From positions 48,328-112,327 of the forward strand of contig NZ_JWTA01000006.1 in NCBI RefSeq assembly GCF_000813825.1: a DNA stretch of 64,000 nucleotides, given 5' to 3'. The position numbers were made by a program, and so were the translations under genes. Positions 1 to 7,785 of this stretch are shown one piece after another. This stretch comes from Chryseobacterium taiwanense. GTDB lineage: Bacteria > Bacteroidota > Bacteroidia > Flavobacteriales > Weeksellaceae. Position 1 is the first letter of the stretch, and every line of letters starts with the position of its first letter. Below the pieces are notes generated by a model that made no database searches, was not told the DNA's origin, and saw nothing but the letters and a program-made list of their open reading frames with translations.

Positions 1-84
1 AGGAGTGTCCAAATCAAACTGATTATTAAAATCCCGGAAAATATTTTTCCTGAAATTCCTTTTAATGAAGAACTTAAAAAATAG
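1..84 (+). CDS. C-terminal end of an unidentified protein (partial)
   Basis: The first 84 bases read as an open frame from the window edge to a TAG at 82-84, with a lysine-, glutamate- and isoleucine-rich tail. A strong terminator-like hairpin follows about 70 bases later, as expected after a gene end. Only 27 residues are visible, so no family can be named, and the frame could be chance. Confidence 0.35.
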   Translation, partial: RSVQIKLIIKIPENIFPEIPFNEELKK

Positions 85-155
85 TCTGAAATTTTCCCCC
101 AACCGATTAAAGTAGGAATAATTAAAATCGTTGAAAGTAAAATTGAAATCATAAA

Positions 156-185
156 AAAAGATTGCTTAAAAATAAGCAATCTTTT
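156..185. terminator. Rho-independent terminator hairpin, convergent
   Basis: A 13-bp perfect stem (arms 156-168 and 173-185) with an AAAA loop. It is flanked by A-runs on one side and T-runs on the other, so it can serve the rightward partial gene and the leftward lipoprotein gene. Confidence 0.75.
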
Positions 186-205
186 AGTGTTATCGTGAAA
201 AATAA

Positions 206-742
206 TTAATTACTAGGCTGGACTCTTCCGTCTTTTCTGTCGCCGGCTCTACCGATTGTATAACCGGTTGCACCTCCTACAACACCACCAATTACGGCTC
301 CAAGTCCTCTGTTTTTCTTAGCAATAATTGCACCTGCTGCAGCGCCACCTACTGCACCAATAATAGTACCTTTTGCGGCTTTACTCATCCCTTTTTTCTG
401 GGTTGTTCCCTGAGAAGCCGCACTGCTTCCGTTGTTGGCATACGTTCCGTTTGAACCTGAACTTTCTCTATAGATGGTTTTTTCTCTTATTACCTGTGGT
501 TTTGAATTGCTTGAAGTAGCTTCTTTTGCTTTTTTAGCTTCAACAATGCTGTCTGCTTGTTTTTGAGCTTCATAAGCCATTTTTTCTTTCTCAATAGCTA
601 ATTTCTGCTTTTCAATTTCCAGCTGTCTCATCTGGAATTCCATTTTTTGCTGTTCCAAAGATTTTTCAGCTACTTGGTTATCTTTTTTACAAGCCGTCAT
701 TAAAAATACTGACAAAAAGCTTGCTAACACTATCTTTTTCAT
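206..742 (-). CDS. Lipoprotein with coiled coil and glycine-zipper segment
   Basis: A 178-residue predicted lipoprotein. The signal peptide ends in a lipobox with Cys18. Residues about 26-75 are a charged, Gln/Glu/Lys-rich stretch likely to form a coiled coil. A Ser/Gly/Asn-rich linker follows. Residues about 125-165 are a glycine-zipper (Gly and Ala every few residues, repeated GAVGG, GGVVGG), as in YMGG/Rick_17kDa-type outer-membrane lipoproteins. Such segments insert in or associate with the outer membrane. The exact function is unknown. It appears monocistronic, ending at the hairpin at 156-185. A minus-strand -7-like element (TATTTTTG) lies at 806-813, but I found no matching -33 element. 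Confidence 0.8.
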   Translation of the reverse strand: MKKIVLASFLSVFLMTACKKDNQVAEKSLEQQKMEFQMRQLEIEKQKLAIEKEKMAYEAQKQADSIVEAKKAKEATSSNSKPQVIREKTIYRESSGSNGTYANNGSSAASQGTTQKKGMSKAAKGTIIGAVGGAAAGAIIAKKNRGLGAVIGGVVGGATGYTIGRAGDRKDGRVQPSN

Positions 743-1224
743 AACTCAAATTTTTTATTGACGAAATCTTGCCAATGGTTGTAGAGGACATTTCAATTAT
801 AAAGCCAAAAATATGTTAACAAGTGTTAAAATTGAATCGATGTGAAAAAAAATATTTTAAAAATTTCGATGATGAAAAAGGGAATTTTAAATCATTAGTT
901 AGTGTATTGGTCAATAATTGGGATGTTTTTTTTATGATTATTTCACTTTTTCTTGATGAAAAATGAAAAAAGTCTTTTTATATCGTAAAAAAATATGCTG
1001 GAAGTGCTTTTGATAAAAGGTTTTTGTTCTGGTGAAAGAACTTTTTGGTGAAAAAAATGTTGTATTATATCAAAATGTATTGAAATAATTATAAATCTGT
1101 TTTTGGTGATTTTTTTACATTTTTTTTATGTAAAAGTTGAAAAAAAAACTATAAAAATCTATTTTTTTAGTTTTTTATAGAATTTTTATTTTTGTAGATT
1201 TGTATAAACTAAAAAAAACTTACC
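743..1224. other. AT-rich intergenic region, no gene seen
   Basis: About 480 bases of very AT-rich DNA with many short A and T runs and no convincing reading frame on either strand. It holds a possible promoter for the lipoprotein (minus strand, 806-813) and a TAGATTTG -7-like element at 1195-1202 just before the small membrane gene on the plus strand. It may include decayed coding sequence, but I cannot show that. Confidence 0.5.
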
Positions 1225-1458
1225 ATGGACTTATTTGATTATTCATTCTTCAAACTAATTTTCCTATTAGTGTTAGTGATGTCTGTTATGATCTGCTTAT
1301 ACCTTTTTCTTAGAAAAAATAGTAGCCGATCAGGATTTTGGTATTATGGTTATGATTTCCCTCATTATAAAAAATATATGGAGATTAAGAAAAAAAGTAT
1401 CGACGGGAAGGGTATTGAAGTGGAAAAAGAGATGCATTATCCTAATGGAAAAGCATAA
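1225..1458 (+). CDS. Small single-pass membrane protein, unknown
   Basis: A 77-residue protein with one hydrophobic segment at residues about 9-29, followed by a basic and aromatic-rich cytoplasmic-type tail (FWYYGYDFPHYKKY). I do not recognise a family. A TAGATTTG element at 1195-1202 fits a Bacteroidota -7 box and would give a 5' leader of about 15-20 nt, which supports expression. The gene lies in the accessory-looking stretch that ends at tRNA-Cys. It could be a tiny orphan or the remnant of a larger gene. Confidence 0.55.
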   Translation: MDLFDYSFFKLIFLLVLVMSVMICLYLFLRKNSSRSGFWYYGYDFPHYKKYMEIKKKSIDGKGIEVEKEMHYPNGKA

Positions 1459-1636
1459 TGCTATAAAAGTATAAAATACAATGATAATGATTTCTATTTA
1501 CTCTAGTAAACCCATGTTTAATGTAAGATTAAATGGGAGATGTAGAATTGTTCTTTAGGTTGTGACGACCAAAAAGTTCCCTTCCACGTTATCTATAAGT
1601 TAAATGTATTCTCTTCTTTTGATTTTAGACATTTTG

Positions 1637-2430
1637 CTAATTTTCAAACGCTTGAGAATCGTATAAATTCATTAATTCAGGGAATATCATGTTTTCTCTA
1701 TCTATATCTTTTAGCATAGCATATCTCTCTATTAAGTCTTTTTCTTTTTCATTTCCTTCAAGAATTCCATAGTAATATAACATCATAATCTCTATCCTGG
1801 ATAATTGTGATGTTAGTATATTGATGTAAATTTTCTTATCTATGAATGGATTTAATTCTATCATTTCAACAATATTAAATATTGTTCTATAATATGATTC
1901 TATTTGATTTTTATTAGCTATAAATCTATTTTTTAATATTTGTTTACATTCTATTCCTGTGAAATCAAAATAATTTTGTTTAGGATCTAATCTTCTGTTT
2001 TCTTTTTCTGCACTGTATTTTCTTGCTGCACCTATTATGGAAAAATGTATCATACTAATAGCTGATCTACCTTCTAATCTCCTTTCTTGATCATAAAAAA
2101 TACTTCTTCCATGACTTTGAAAAGTATGTTCATCATCTGAAAAAATGTATTTTCAAAGCCCTGAACTTGGATGGCTGTATTTTGTCTTTCTAACTCTTCT
2201 TTTTGACCTTTAATATCTTGTCTCTGTAAAATAATAGTAACGAGTAATCCTACAAAAGATAATCCTGTAAATAAAGAGTTTGCAAATCCAAACATATCAC
2301 CGAAAGTGCCTCTGTTTGTAATATCATCGTTCAAAAGCATATATGTTCCCAATAATACAATTATTATAAATGCAATGGCATATGCAGCATAACGAAGAAT
2401 TTTATCACTTTCTTCTTTTTGATTACTCAT
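1637..2430 (-). pseudogene. Frameshifted putative phage abortive-infection protein (putAbiC-like)
   Basis: Two adjacent minus-strand frames (2430-2074 and 2053-1637) make one protein. The N-terminal piece has two transmembrane segments (residues about 12-30 and 45-68), then a Gln/Glu helix and the FENTFFQMMNILF motif. The C-terminal piece has the helical YYRTIFNIVEMI region and the ILTSQLSRIEIMMLYYYGIL region typical of the putative AbiC family. Reading through the junction in the second frame gives YDQERRLEGRSAISM directly upstream, so coding continues without a gap. The break maps to a six-A run (plus strand, 2095-2100); adding one base restores about 265 residues. Family assignment is from motif resemblance. 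The shift may be a true mutation, phase variation or a sequencing error. Confidence 0.7.
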
Positions 2431-2596
2431 ATTTAAAATGGTTTAGTTCAGCCGAATATACAAAAGATTATTTAGTCAACTCATTATGTTTCCGTAAAAC
2501 CCCTTTGTGACTTTAAATATCTTTTGTATTAGATGTATTATGGAAATACAGTAAAATATAAATGAAATTTACATTACAACTCATTGATATGTCCGA

Positions 2597-2627
2597 TTGC
2601 TAAAAAATGCATTATTATCTAACTTTG
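2597..2627 (+). promoter_or_regulatory. Bacteroidota-type promoter
   Basis: TTG at 2597-2599, a 20-nt spacer, and TAACTTTG at 2620-2627 match the Bacteroidota primary-sigma consensus (TTG / TAnnTTTG). It points rightward to the small membrane gene that starts at 2729. Confidence 0.55.
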
Positions 2628-2728
2628 TACTCAATTCTCATATTTAATTTGAGTTTTCATGGTTATTAGTTTTATCCCGGTTTACGGATCGGGATTTTTG
2701 TTAAATTTGAACATCAATACTAATACTC

Positions 2729-3127
2729 ATGAGAAATAAAATAATTAAAATATCTTGTATATTAATTGCAATTGTCTGTGGTGGGTATGCTCTCTACCAA
2801 TGGTTTAATAGCAAAACTTTGGATTATGTAGCATTACCAATGGTTGTGATTTTTCCTCTCTTAGCTGCATTATTGCCAAATTATAACAGAACTAATTATA
2901 TCTTTAAAATTAAACACTCCGATTGGATGCGACTATCTGATGGTCATTATAGGCTGACAGTGCCTTTTAAAGTACATGGAATAGAAAACCCGAAACCATC
3001 ATTGTATTTAAAGCTAAATGGTGAATTAACTAAAATAAGTGGATCTAAAGATGTAAAACCTAATCATGATATAGAACTAAATGTAAATCATACTACTTAT
3101 GAAGGAGAACTGAGAATAACGAGTTAA
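2729..3127 (+). CDS. Two-pass membrane protein, unknown
   Basis: A 132-residue protein. Two hydrophobic segments near residues 7-24 and 34-52 form a hairpin in the membrane. A soluble C-terminal domain of about 75 residues, rich in beta-type alternation (YRLTVPFKV, LYLKLNGEL, YEGELRI), follows. I do not recognise a family. A consensus promoter lies about 100 nt upstream (2597-2627). Its place beside a broken Abi gene and a tRNA suggests accessory content, but nothing in the protein shows a defence role. Confidence 0.55.
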   Translation: MRNKIIKISCILIAIVCGGYALYQWFNSKTLDYVALPMVVIFPLLAALLPNYNRTNYIFKIKHSDWMRLSDGHYRLTVPFKVHGIENPKPSLYLKLNGELTKISGSKDVKPNHDIELNVNHTTYEGELRITS

Positions 3128-3330
3128 TTTATCTCTTCATAAACTTTTATTTCCATTAAGAAATAAGGTTTATTTTCTCCTTTAAAGAATTTCACAATTA
3201 TCATACTTATTGATTAAAATTCTGAAGGCACTAAAGTACGTGCCAGACTTTGTTGTTTCATAATAAATAGTATCGAAAAAAAAACAAAATTTTTATTTAT
3301 CGTGAAAATATCGTGAAGGTTTGAAAAGAA

Positions 3331-3369
3331 AAAACCCTAAACTATTTATAGTCAATAGAATAGGGTTTT
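3331..3369 (-). terminator. Terminator downstream of tRNA-Cys
   Basis: Arms AAAACCCTA (3331-3339) and TAGGGTTTT (3361-3369) enclose an AT-rich loop. On the minus strand a T-rich tract follows. It lies just past the 3' end of the tRNA gene. Confidence 0.5.
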
Positions 3370-3375
3370 GTAGTG

Positions 3376-3446
3376 AGGTGCCTAGCGGATTCGAACCGCT
3401 GTAGATGGTGTTGCAGACCACTGCCTAGCCGCTCGGCCAAAGCACC
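3376..3446 (-). tRNA. tRNA-Cys (anticodon GCA)
   Basis: The minus strand folds as a 71-nt cloverleaf. It has a 7-bp acceptor stem (GGTGCTT with AGGCACC), an anticodon stem GTGGT/ACCAT around the loop CTGCAAC (anticodon GCA, plus-strand bases 3412-3414), and a T stem AGCGG/CCGCT with loop TTCGAAT. The discriminator base is U, the usual identity base for tRNA-Cys. CCA is not encoded. Confidence 0.95.
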
Positions 3447-3586
3447 ATTTTTTACGTGTGCAAATATAGTAAAATTTCTTACTCAACAAAAACTTTATGC
3501 TATATTTCTATACTTAACAGTCTTTTTGTATTGTCTATCAGTTCTATAAATTTAAAAAAATATATTTGTTTTTACTAAGTAAAAGA

Positions 3587-4957
3587 TCAAATTCCTCCAA
3601 GTGTAAGTTTTAAAGAGGCATTTGTATCAATAACTGCAGTAATAGCAGATGATGTAAGGAGTATTTTAGTAGGTTTCAGATTAAAAACCTTTCCATACAT
3701 TTTTAATCCTTTATAATATTCTTTATTGAAAGCCTCTTCGATACTTTTTTTCGAACTGTTTTCAAGGTCTTCTGTAGGAATACCATATTCTTCTTCAATC
3801 ATTTTTACAATTTTTCCCTGAAATAGAACAGAAGCTGTTTTGTGTATGATATTAGAAGTTTTAAGTTTGAATTTGGTGTTTGAAAGTACAATTTTCCTTT
3901 TTGTTTCATCATACACCGGAATTCCGGAAATAATGCATGTCCCTTTTATATATCCATCCGTCTGAGCCTCAATCATAATTTTATCATCCACTCCATATAC
4001 TCTGATATCAGTAATTTTTACTTTTGAATCTCTTACATCAAATTCTTTATTCAAGAAGGTTTTTCTTGCAATATTGCTGGCTTCTGTATAAGGAATATTA
4101 GCTGTGGTCTGCAGCAAAAAATTATCGGATAGATTGGGAGAGAAGTTGAAATTTGAAGCTGTTTTTATAGGAAGTGAAGCTTCTGGCTTAGTTCCTGTAA
4201 AAGTTTCAGAATAAATATCAATACCAATATTGGTGTTAATCTGATTAGCGTAGAATTTCAAAGGAGTAATATTTACTGCAATAGGAGAGACTTTCAACCA
4301 AGTATTGTATTCTTCAGAAATATTGAAAGGATTCGAAAAAACATTCCAAGCCATCACTGCGTATTGCTGAAAATTAAGTTGTGTAGCCATCTGTTGATCT
4401 ATGGTTTTGCAGAATTTTTGTTGTTGCTCAACCAAACTTTTTTCCACCAAAGATGTAATAGGAATCTGAATTCTGCCGTAATCTAAAACAGGTTTTGTTA
4501 CCCATTTGAAACCATTAGGCTTTGTACTCGTGGCGATTGTCCAGTTATTTTGAAAATTTAAGGTTGTATTAAAGTACATCACTGTTTCAAAAGTTGTATT
4601 TTGATACGTGTAAATCCCTAATGTTCCAATGCCTTTTTCTGCCCAAATTTTCAAGGGAACTTCAATTAAAAGATTTTGGCTGGTTCCTCCTACTAATCTG
4701 ATAGGTCTGGTTTTCCATACCTTTACTTTAAACTGATCATTGTTGTTATCTGTATAAGAATCGTCCTGATAAATAAGTTCTTTTACAGAGGCATTGATCA
4801 TATTGCTGATTTCCGAAAGAGGAATCGTTACCGGCATTGTAATATTCGATTTTATCTTCGGAAAATTGTAAGCAGTCTGATTTTCAATATTGGTTTGCCC
4901 AAATATATTGATGAAACTAATCAGAAAAAATATTTTAATACACTTCACAGGTGCCAT
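3587..4957 (-). CDS. DUF4403 family protein, secreted
   Basis: A 456-residue protein with an N-terminal hydrophobic signal peptide (first 20 residues or so, ending near IFGQ). The rest matches the DUF4403 pattern: an early strand with conserved prolines (NITMPVTIPLSEISNMIN), the LLIEVPLKIWAEKG strand, a central Trp-containing region and repeated beta-rich segments. Members are found in Bacteroidota and look like periplasmic or outer-membrane-associated lipid-tunnel (BPI/SMP-like) proteins; that role is an inference. It starts 29 bases downstream of folB on the same strand and could be the last gene of the thr-folB transcription unit. Confidence 0.8.
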   Translation of the reverse strand: MAPVKCIKIFFLISFINIFGQTNIENQTAYNFPKIKSNITMPVTIPLSEISNMINASVKELIYQDDSYTDNNNDQFKVKVWKTRPIRLVGGTSQNLLIEVPLKIWAEKGIGTLGIYTYQNTTFETVMYFNTTLNFQNNWTIATSTKPNGFKWVTKPVLDYGRIQIPITSLVEKSLVEQQQKFCKTIDQQMATQLNFQQYAVMAWNVFSNPFNISEEYNTWLKVSPIAVNITPLKFYANQINTNIGIDIYSETFTGTKPEASLPIKTASNFNFSPNLSDNFLLQTTANIPYTEASNIARKTFLNKEFDVRDSKVKITDIRVYGVDDKIMIEAQTDGYIKGTCIISGIPVYDETKRKIVLSNTKFKLKTSNIIHKTASVLFQGKIVKMIEEEYGIPTEDLENSSKKSIEEAFNKEYYKGLKMYGKVFNLKPTKILLTSSAITAVIDTNASLKLTLGGI

Positions 4958-4985
4958 TTTTTATAAAACGAAATTAAGGAATAAA

Positions 4986-5354
4986 TTAACTTATTGGTTT
5001 AAAGCTTTTTTCCAATTCAATACTCGCTCCTTTCATTTCGCCCTGCATTGGAGGTGCTGTTTTGGTGATTTTTAATTTAATATAATCTATCTGAGAGAAT
5101 TTTTTATTGATCTTAGTAATGATTCTTCCGGCAACATGTTCCAGTAATTTGGATTTAATTTTCATTTCGTCATGAAGAATTTGGTTAATATCTGCATAGC
5201 TGATCGTGTCGTTCAAATCATCAGATTCTGCAGCTTTCCACAAATCGGTGTGAAGCTCTACATTCAGAATGTAATACGTTCCAATAATATTTTCTTCAGG
5301 AAGGACTCCGTGATATGCATATATTTTTACATCTTCAAGATATATTTTACTCAT
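4986..5354 (-). CDS. folB: Dihydroneopterin aldolase
   Basis: A 122-residue protein, the normal size for FolB. It converts 7,8-dihydroneopterin to 6-hydroxymethyl-dihydropterin and glycolaldehyde in folate synthesis. It shows the conserved start IYLEDVKIYAYHGVLPEE (with the family Tyr-His-Gly and the Glu), the central DTISYADI motif, LLEHVAGRI and the C-terminal KLKITKTAPPM strand. It starts 5 bases after the thrC stop, so it is very likely cotranscribed with the threonine genes. The next enzyme of the pathway, folK, is elsewhere (41518-41934). Confidence 0.93.
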   Translation of the reverse strand: MSKIYLEDVKIYAYHGVLPEENIIGTYYILNVELHTDLWKAAESDDLNDTISYADINQILHDEMKIKSKLLEHVAGRIITKINKKFSQIDYIKLKITKTAPPMQGEMKGASIELEKSFKPIS

Positions 5355-5359
5355 ATTTT

Positions 5360-6664
5360 CTAATTTTTATTAAGCAAAAATCGTTTTAATTCTACAAAAT
5401 CCGGTTGTATTTCGGTACTTTTTTTCTCCTTTTTTATTAAATTTTCTAAAGACTCAGGAAGATCGACTGTAAGATGTATTGCCTTTTCCACTGCATCAGG
5501 AAATTTTACTGGATGAGCTGTTCCTAGAATAAAACCTTTTTTCTCCGGATTTTCTTTCAAATACCGTTCCATTGCTTTGTAGGAGACTGCACTGTGAGGC
5601 TCAAGTAAATAATGATAGTTTTCATATACATCTTGAATGGTCTGTAAAGTTTCCTCATCATCAATAGAATATCCTGAAATTTTACTTTTTAAATCCTCGA
5701 AATGGTTTTCAAAAAGCTCTAAAATTCTCACAAAATTACTTGGATTTCCTACATCCATCGCATTGGAAAGAGTGGCAACTGTTTCTTTTGATTCTAATTT
5801 CTGTGTTTTTAAATAATTGGGAACAATATCATTTTTATTACAGGCTGCAATAAAATGTTCAACAGGAAGTCCTCTGAAATGTGCTAAAATTCCCGCACAA
5901 ATATTTCCGAAATTTCCACTGGGAACACAAATGACAGGATTTCCTGTTTCCAATTTTTGCCATTGTTTTAAAGCTAATAAGTAATAAATCTGCTGAGGAA
6001 GCCATCTCGCTATATTTATAGAATTCGCTGAAGTCAAGAATAAATTTGAGTTTATTTCGTCATCAGAAAAAACCTGTTTTACCAGATTTTGACAATCATC
6101 AAAACTTCCGTCAACTTCCAACGCTGAAATATTTTCACCCAAAGCTGTCAATTGCTTTTCCTGAACTGCACTCACGCGATTTTTAGGATAAAGAATAACA
6201 ACATTAATATTTTCTGTTTTATAAAATCCATTGGCAACAGCACCTCCAGTATCTCCGGAAGTGGCCACTAAAACCGTTACTTTTTTATTTTCATCTTTCA
6301 GAAAGTAGGAGAGGCATCGGCTCATAAATCTTGCTCCAACATCTTTAAAAGCCAATGTCGGTCCATGAAAAAGCTCTAAGGAATAAATGTTTTCATTAAT
6401 TTTTTTCAAAGGAATTTCAAAGTTGATGGTTTCTGAGACGATTTGCTTTAAAACATCATACGGAATTTCATCTCCGACAAAATCTTTCATACATCGAAAA
6501 GCAATTTCTTCATCAGAATATTGATGTAAATTTTCAATAAAATCTTTATCAAATTGCGGAATAAGTTCAGGGAAAAATAAACCTTTCTCTCTTCCCTGTC
6601 CTTTTATGGTGGCTGTTTTAAAATCAACGACTTCTTTTTTTTCTTTTAAATTGTAATACTTCAT
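5360..6664 (-). CDS. thrC: Threonine synthase
   Basis: A 434-residue PLP enzyme that converts O-phosphohomoserine to threonine, the last pathway step. The N-terminal domain is followed by the PLP-lysine motif FHGPTLAFKDVGARF, the ATSGDTGGAVANGF phosphate/PLP loop and the VPSGNFGNICAG motif. The length fits the E. coli/yeast-type ThrC. It is third in the run thrA-thrB-thrC. A 187-base gap separates it from thrB and contains a palindromic repeat element (6688-6835), which is unusual inside an operon. folB follows 5 bases downstream. Confidence 0.96.
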   Translation of the reverse strand: MKYYNLKEKKEVVDFKTATIKGQGREKGLFFPELIPQFDKDFIENLHQYSDEEIAFRCMKDFVGDEIPYDVLKQIVSETINFEIPLKKINENIYSLELFHGPTLAFKDVGARFMSRCLSYFLKDENKKVTVLVATSGDTGGAVANGFYKTENINVVILYPKNRVSAVQEKQLTALGENISALEVDGSFDDCQNLVKQVFSDDEINSNLFLTSANSINIARWLPQQIYYLLALKQWQKLETGNPVICVPSGNFGNICAGILAHFRGLPVEHFIAACNKNDIVPNYLKTQKLESKETVATLSNAMDVGNPSNFVRILELFENHFEDLKSKISGYSIDDEETLQTIQDVYENYHYLLEPHSAVSYKAMERYLKENPEKKGFILGTAHPVKFPDAVEKAIHLTVDLPESLENLIKKEKKSTEIQPDFVELKRFLLNKN

Positions 6665-6687
6665 TAGTTTATATTTTGTGAATAATT

Positions 6688-6835
6688 TTTAACATTAAGA
6701 TTTTATAAGGTTTTAAGATTGATTAAGGAAAACATCTTTGATGTTTTTTTAGCGGAATGCTTATTATTTGACGAAGTCAAATTCCTTAAAAACTCTTTTC
6801 AAGTTTGTAAATTTCTAAACTTCTTAATGTTTAAA
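6688..6835. repeat. Palindromic intergenic repeat, copy in the thr operon
   Basis: The ends are inverted: TTTAACATTAAG at 6688-6699 and CTTAATGTTTAAA at 6823-6835. Inside are two small hairpins (AACATC/GATGTT near 6731-6748 and ATTTGAC/GTCAAAT near 6777). It shares its end motif with the elements at 15038-15176 and 16971-17080, but is the most diverged of the three. It fills most of the thrB-thrC gap. Confidence 0.55.
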
Positions 6836-6851
6836 TAAATTAAGTATAGCA

Positions 6852-7775
6852 TTAATCTTCAATAATTTTAATTCCCGACGGATTTATTTTTGAAACATAG
6901 ACAAAACTCTCAATCTCAATTTTTTCATAAACAGATTTCATCATTTTTGCAATTTTTTGCGAAGTTTCTTCTTTTTCTGAAAGCATAAAAATTGATGGGC
7001 CAGAACCTGAAATTCCCCCACCCAAAGCTCCCAATTCCAAACTTTTTTCTTTGATTTCATTAAACTTCGGAATTAAAATACTTCTTACAGGCTCTACAAT
7101 AACATCATTCAGACTTCTGCCAATCAACCCAAAATCATTTTTTTGAATTCCGGCAACCAAACCTGCAATATTTCCCCATTGTTCAATCGCATCTTTCAAA
7201 AGAATATTTTTCTTCAAAATCTGTCTTGCATCGGAAGTTTTTACTTCCACTTGTGGATGAACGGCGGTAACAAATAAATCTGGAGAATTCAACGGAATGA
7301 TATCAACTGGATTTGAGGATTTAACTAAAGTTATTCCACCGAAAATACATGGAGCAATATTATCCGCATGTTTCACACCAGAAGCCAGTTCTTCCCCAAA
7401 CATGGCAAAATGAACAAGTTCTTCTTTGGTGAAAATATTTCCTAATAATTCGTTTGCTCCAACAGCAGCTCCGGTCGCACTTGCTGCGCTCGAACCCAAT
7501 CCACTTCCAGGTTTTATTTTTTTATTGATGATAACTTCAAAACCATTTTTCAAATTTAAATGCTCCTGAATTTTTAATAAAACAACTCCTGTAACATTTT
7601 TTGAAGGCTCTTCCGACAATCCGAAATGGTCTTTGTGTTTGATAATAATTTCGGGAGTTTCCAATAATTTTAATTCCATTTCATCAAACGGTTCATGGAT
7701 TGCCATTCCCAAAATATCGAATCCGCAAACCAAATTGGCAACCGTTGCGGGAACTTGTAATTTTACTTTTTTCAT
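6852..7775 (-). CDS. thrB: Homoserine kinase
   Basis: A 307-residue GHMP kinase that phosphorylates homoserine. The start is taken at ATG 7773-7775 (KVKLQVPATVANLVCGFDILG), which leaves 10 bases after the thrA stop; a frame extension upstream would run into the thrA coding end and adds non-family residues. The ATP loop GSGLGSSAASATGAAVGAN and the late GGGISGSGPSIFML motif are both present, as is the conserved VPATVANL beginning. It sits between thrA and thrC, and thr leader attenuation (10272-10431) should control it. Confidence 0.95.
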   Translation of the reverse strand: MKKVKLQVPATVANLVCGFDILGMAIHEPFDEMELKLLETPEIIIKHKDHFGLSEEPSKNVTGVVLLKIQEHLNLKNGFEVIINKKIKPGSGLGSSAASATGAAVGANELLGNIFTKEELVHFAMFGEELASGVKHADNIAPCIFGGITLVKSSNPVDIIPLNSPDLFVTAVHPQVEVKTSDARQILKKNILLKDAIEQWGNIAGLVAGIQKNDFGLIGRSLNDVIVEPVRSILIPKFNEIKEKSLELGALGGGISGSGPSIFMLSEKEETSQKIAKMMKSVYEKIEIESFVYVSKINPSGIKIIED

Positions 7776-7785
7776 AATTAAAATT

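Noticed and set aside
743..1224. A hidden gene in the 480-base AT-rich gap
   Set aside because: All frames are broken by frequent stops and no motif was recognised on either strand.
3376..3446. Search for a duplicated tRNA-Cys 3' end (att site) to the left
   Set aside because: No second copy of the acceptor/T-arm sequence was seen in the first 3.4 kb.
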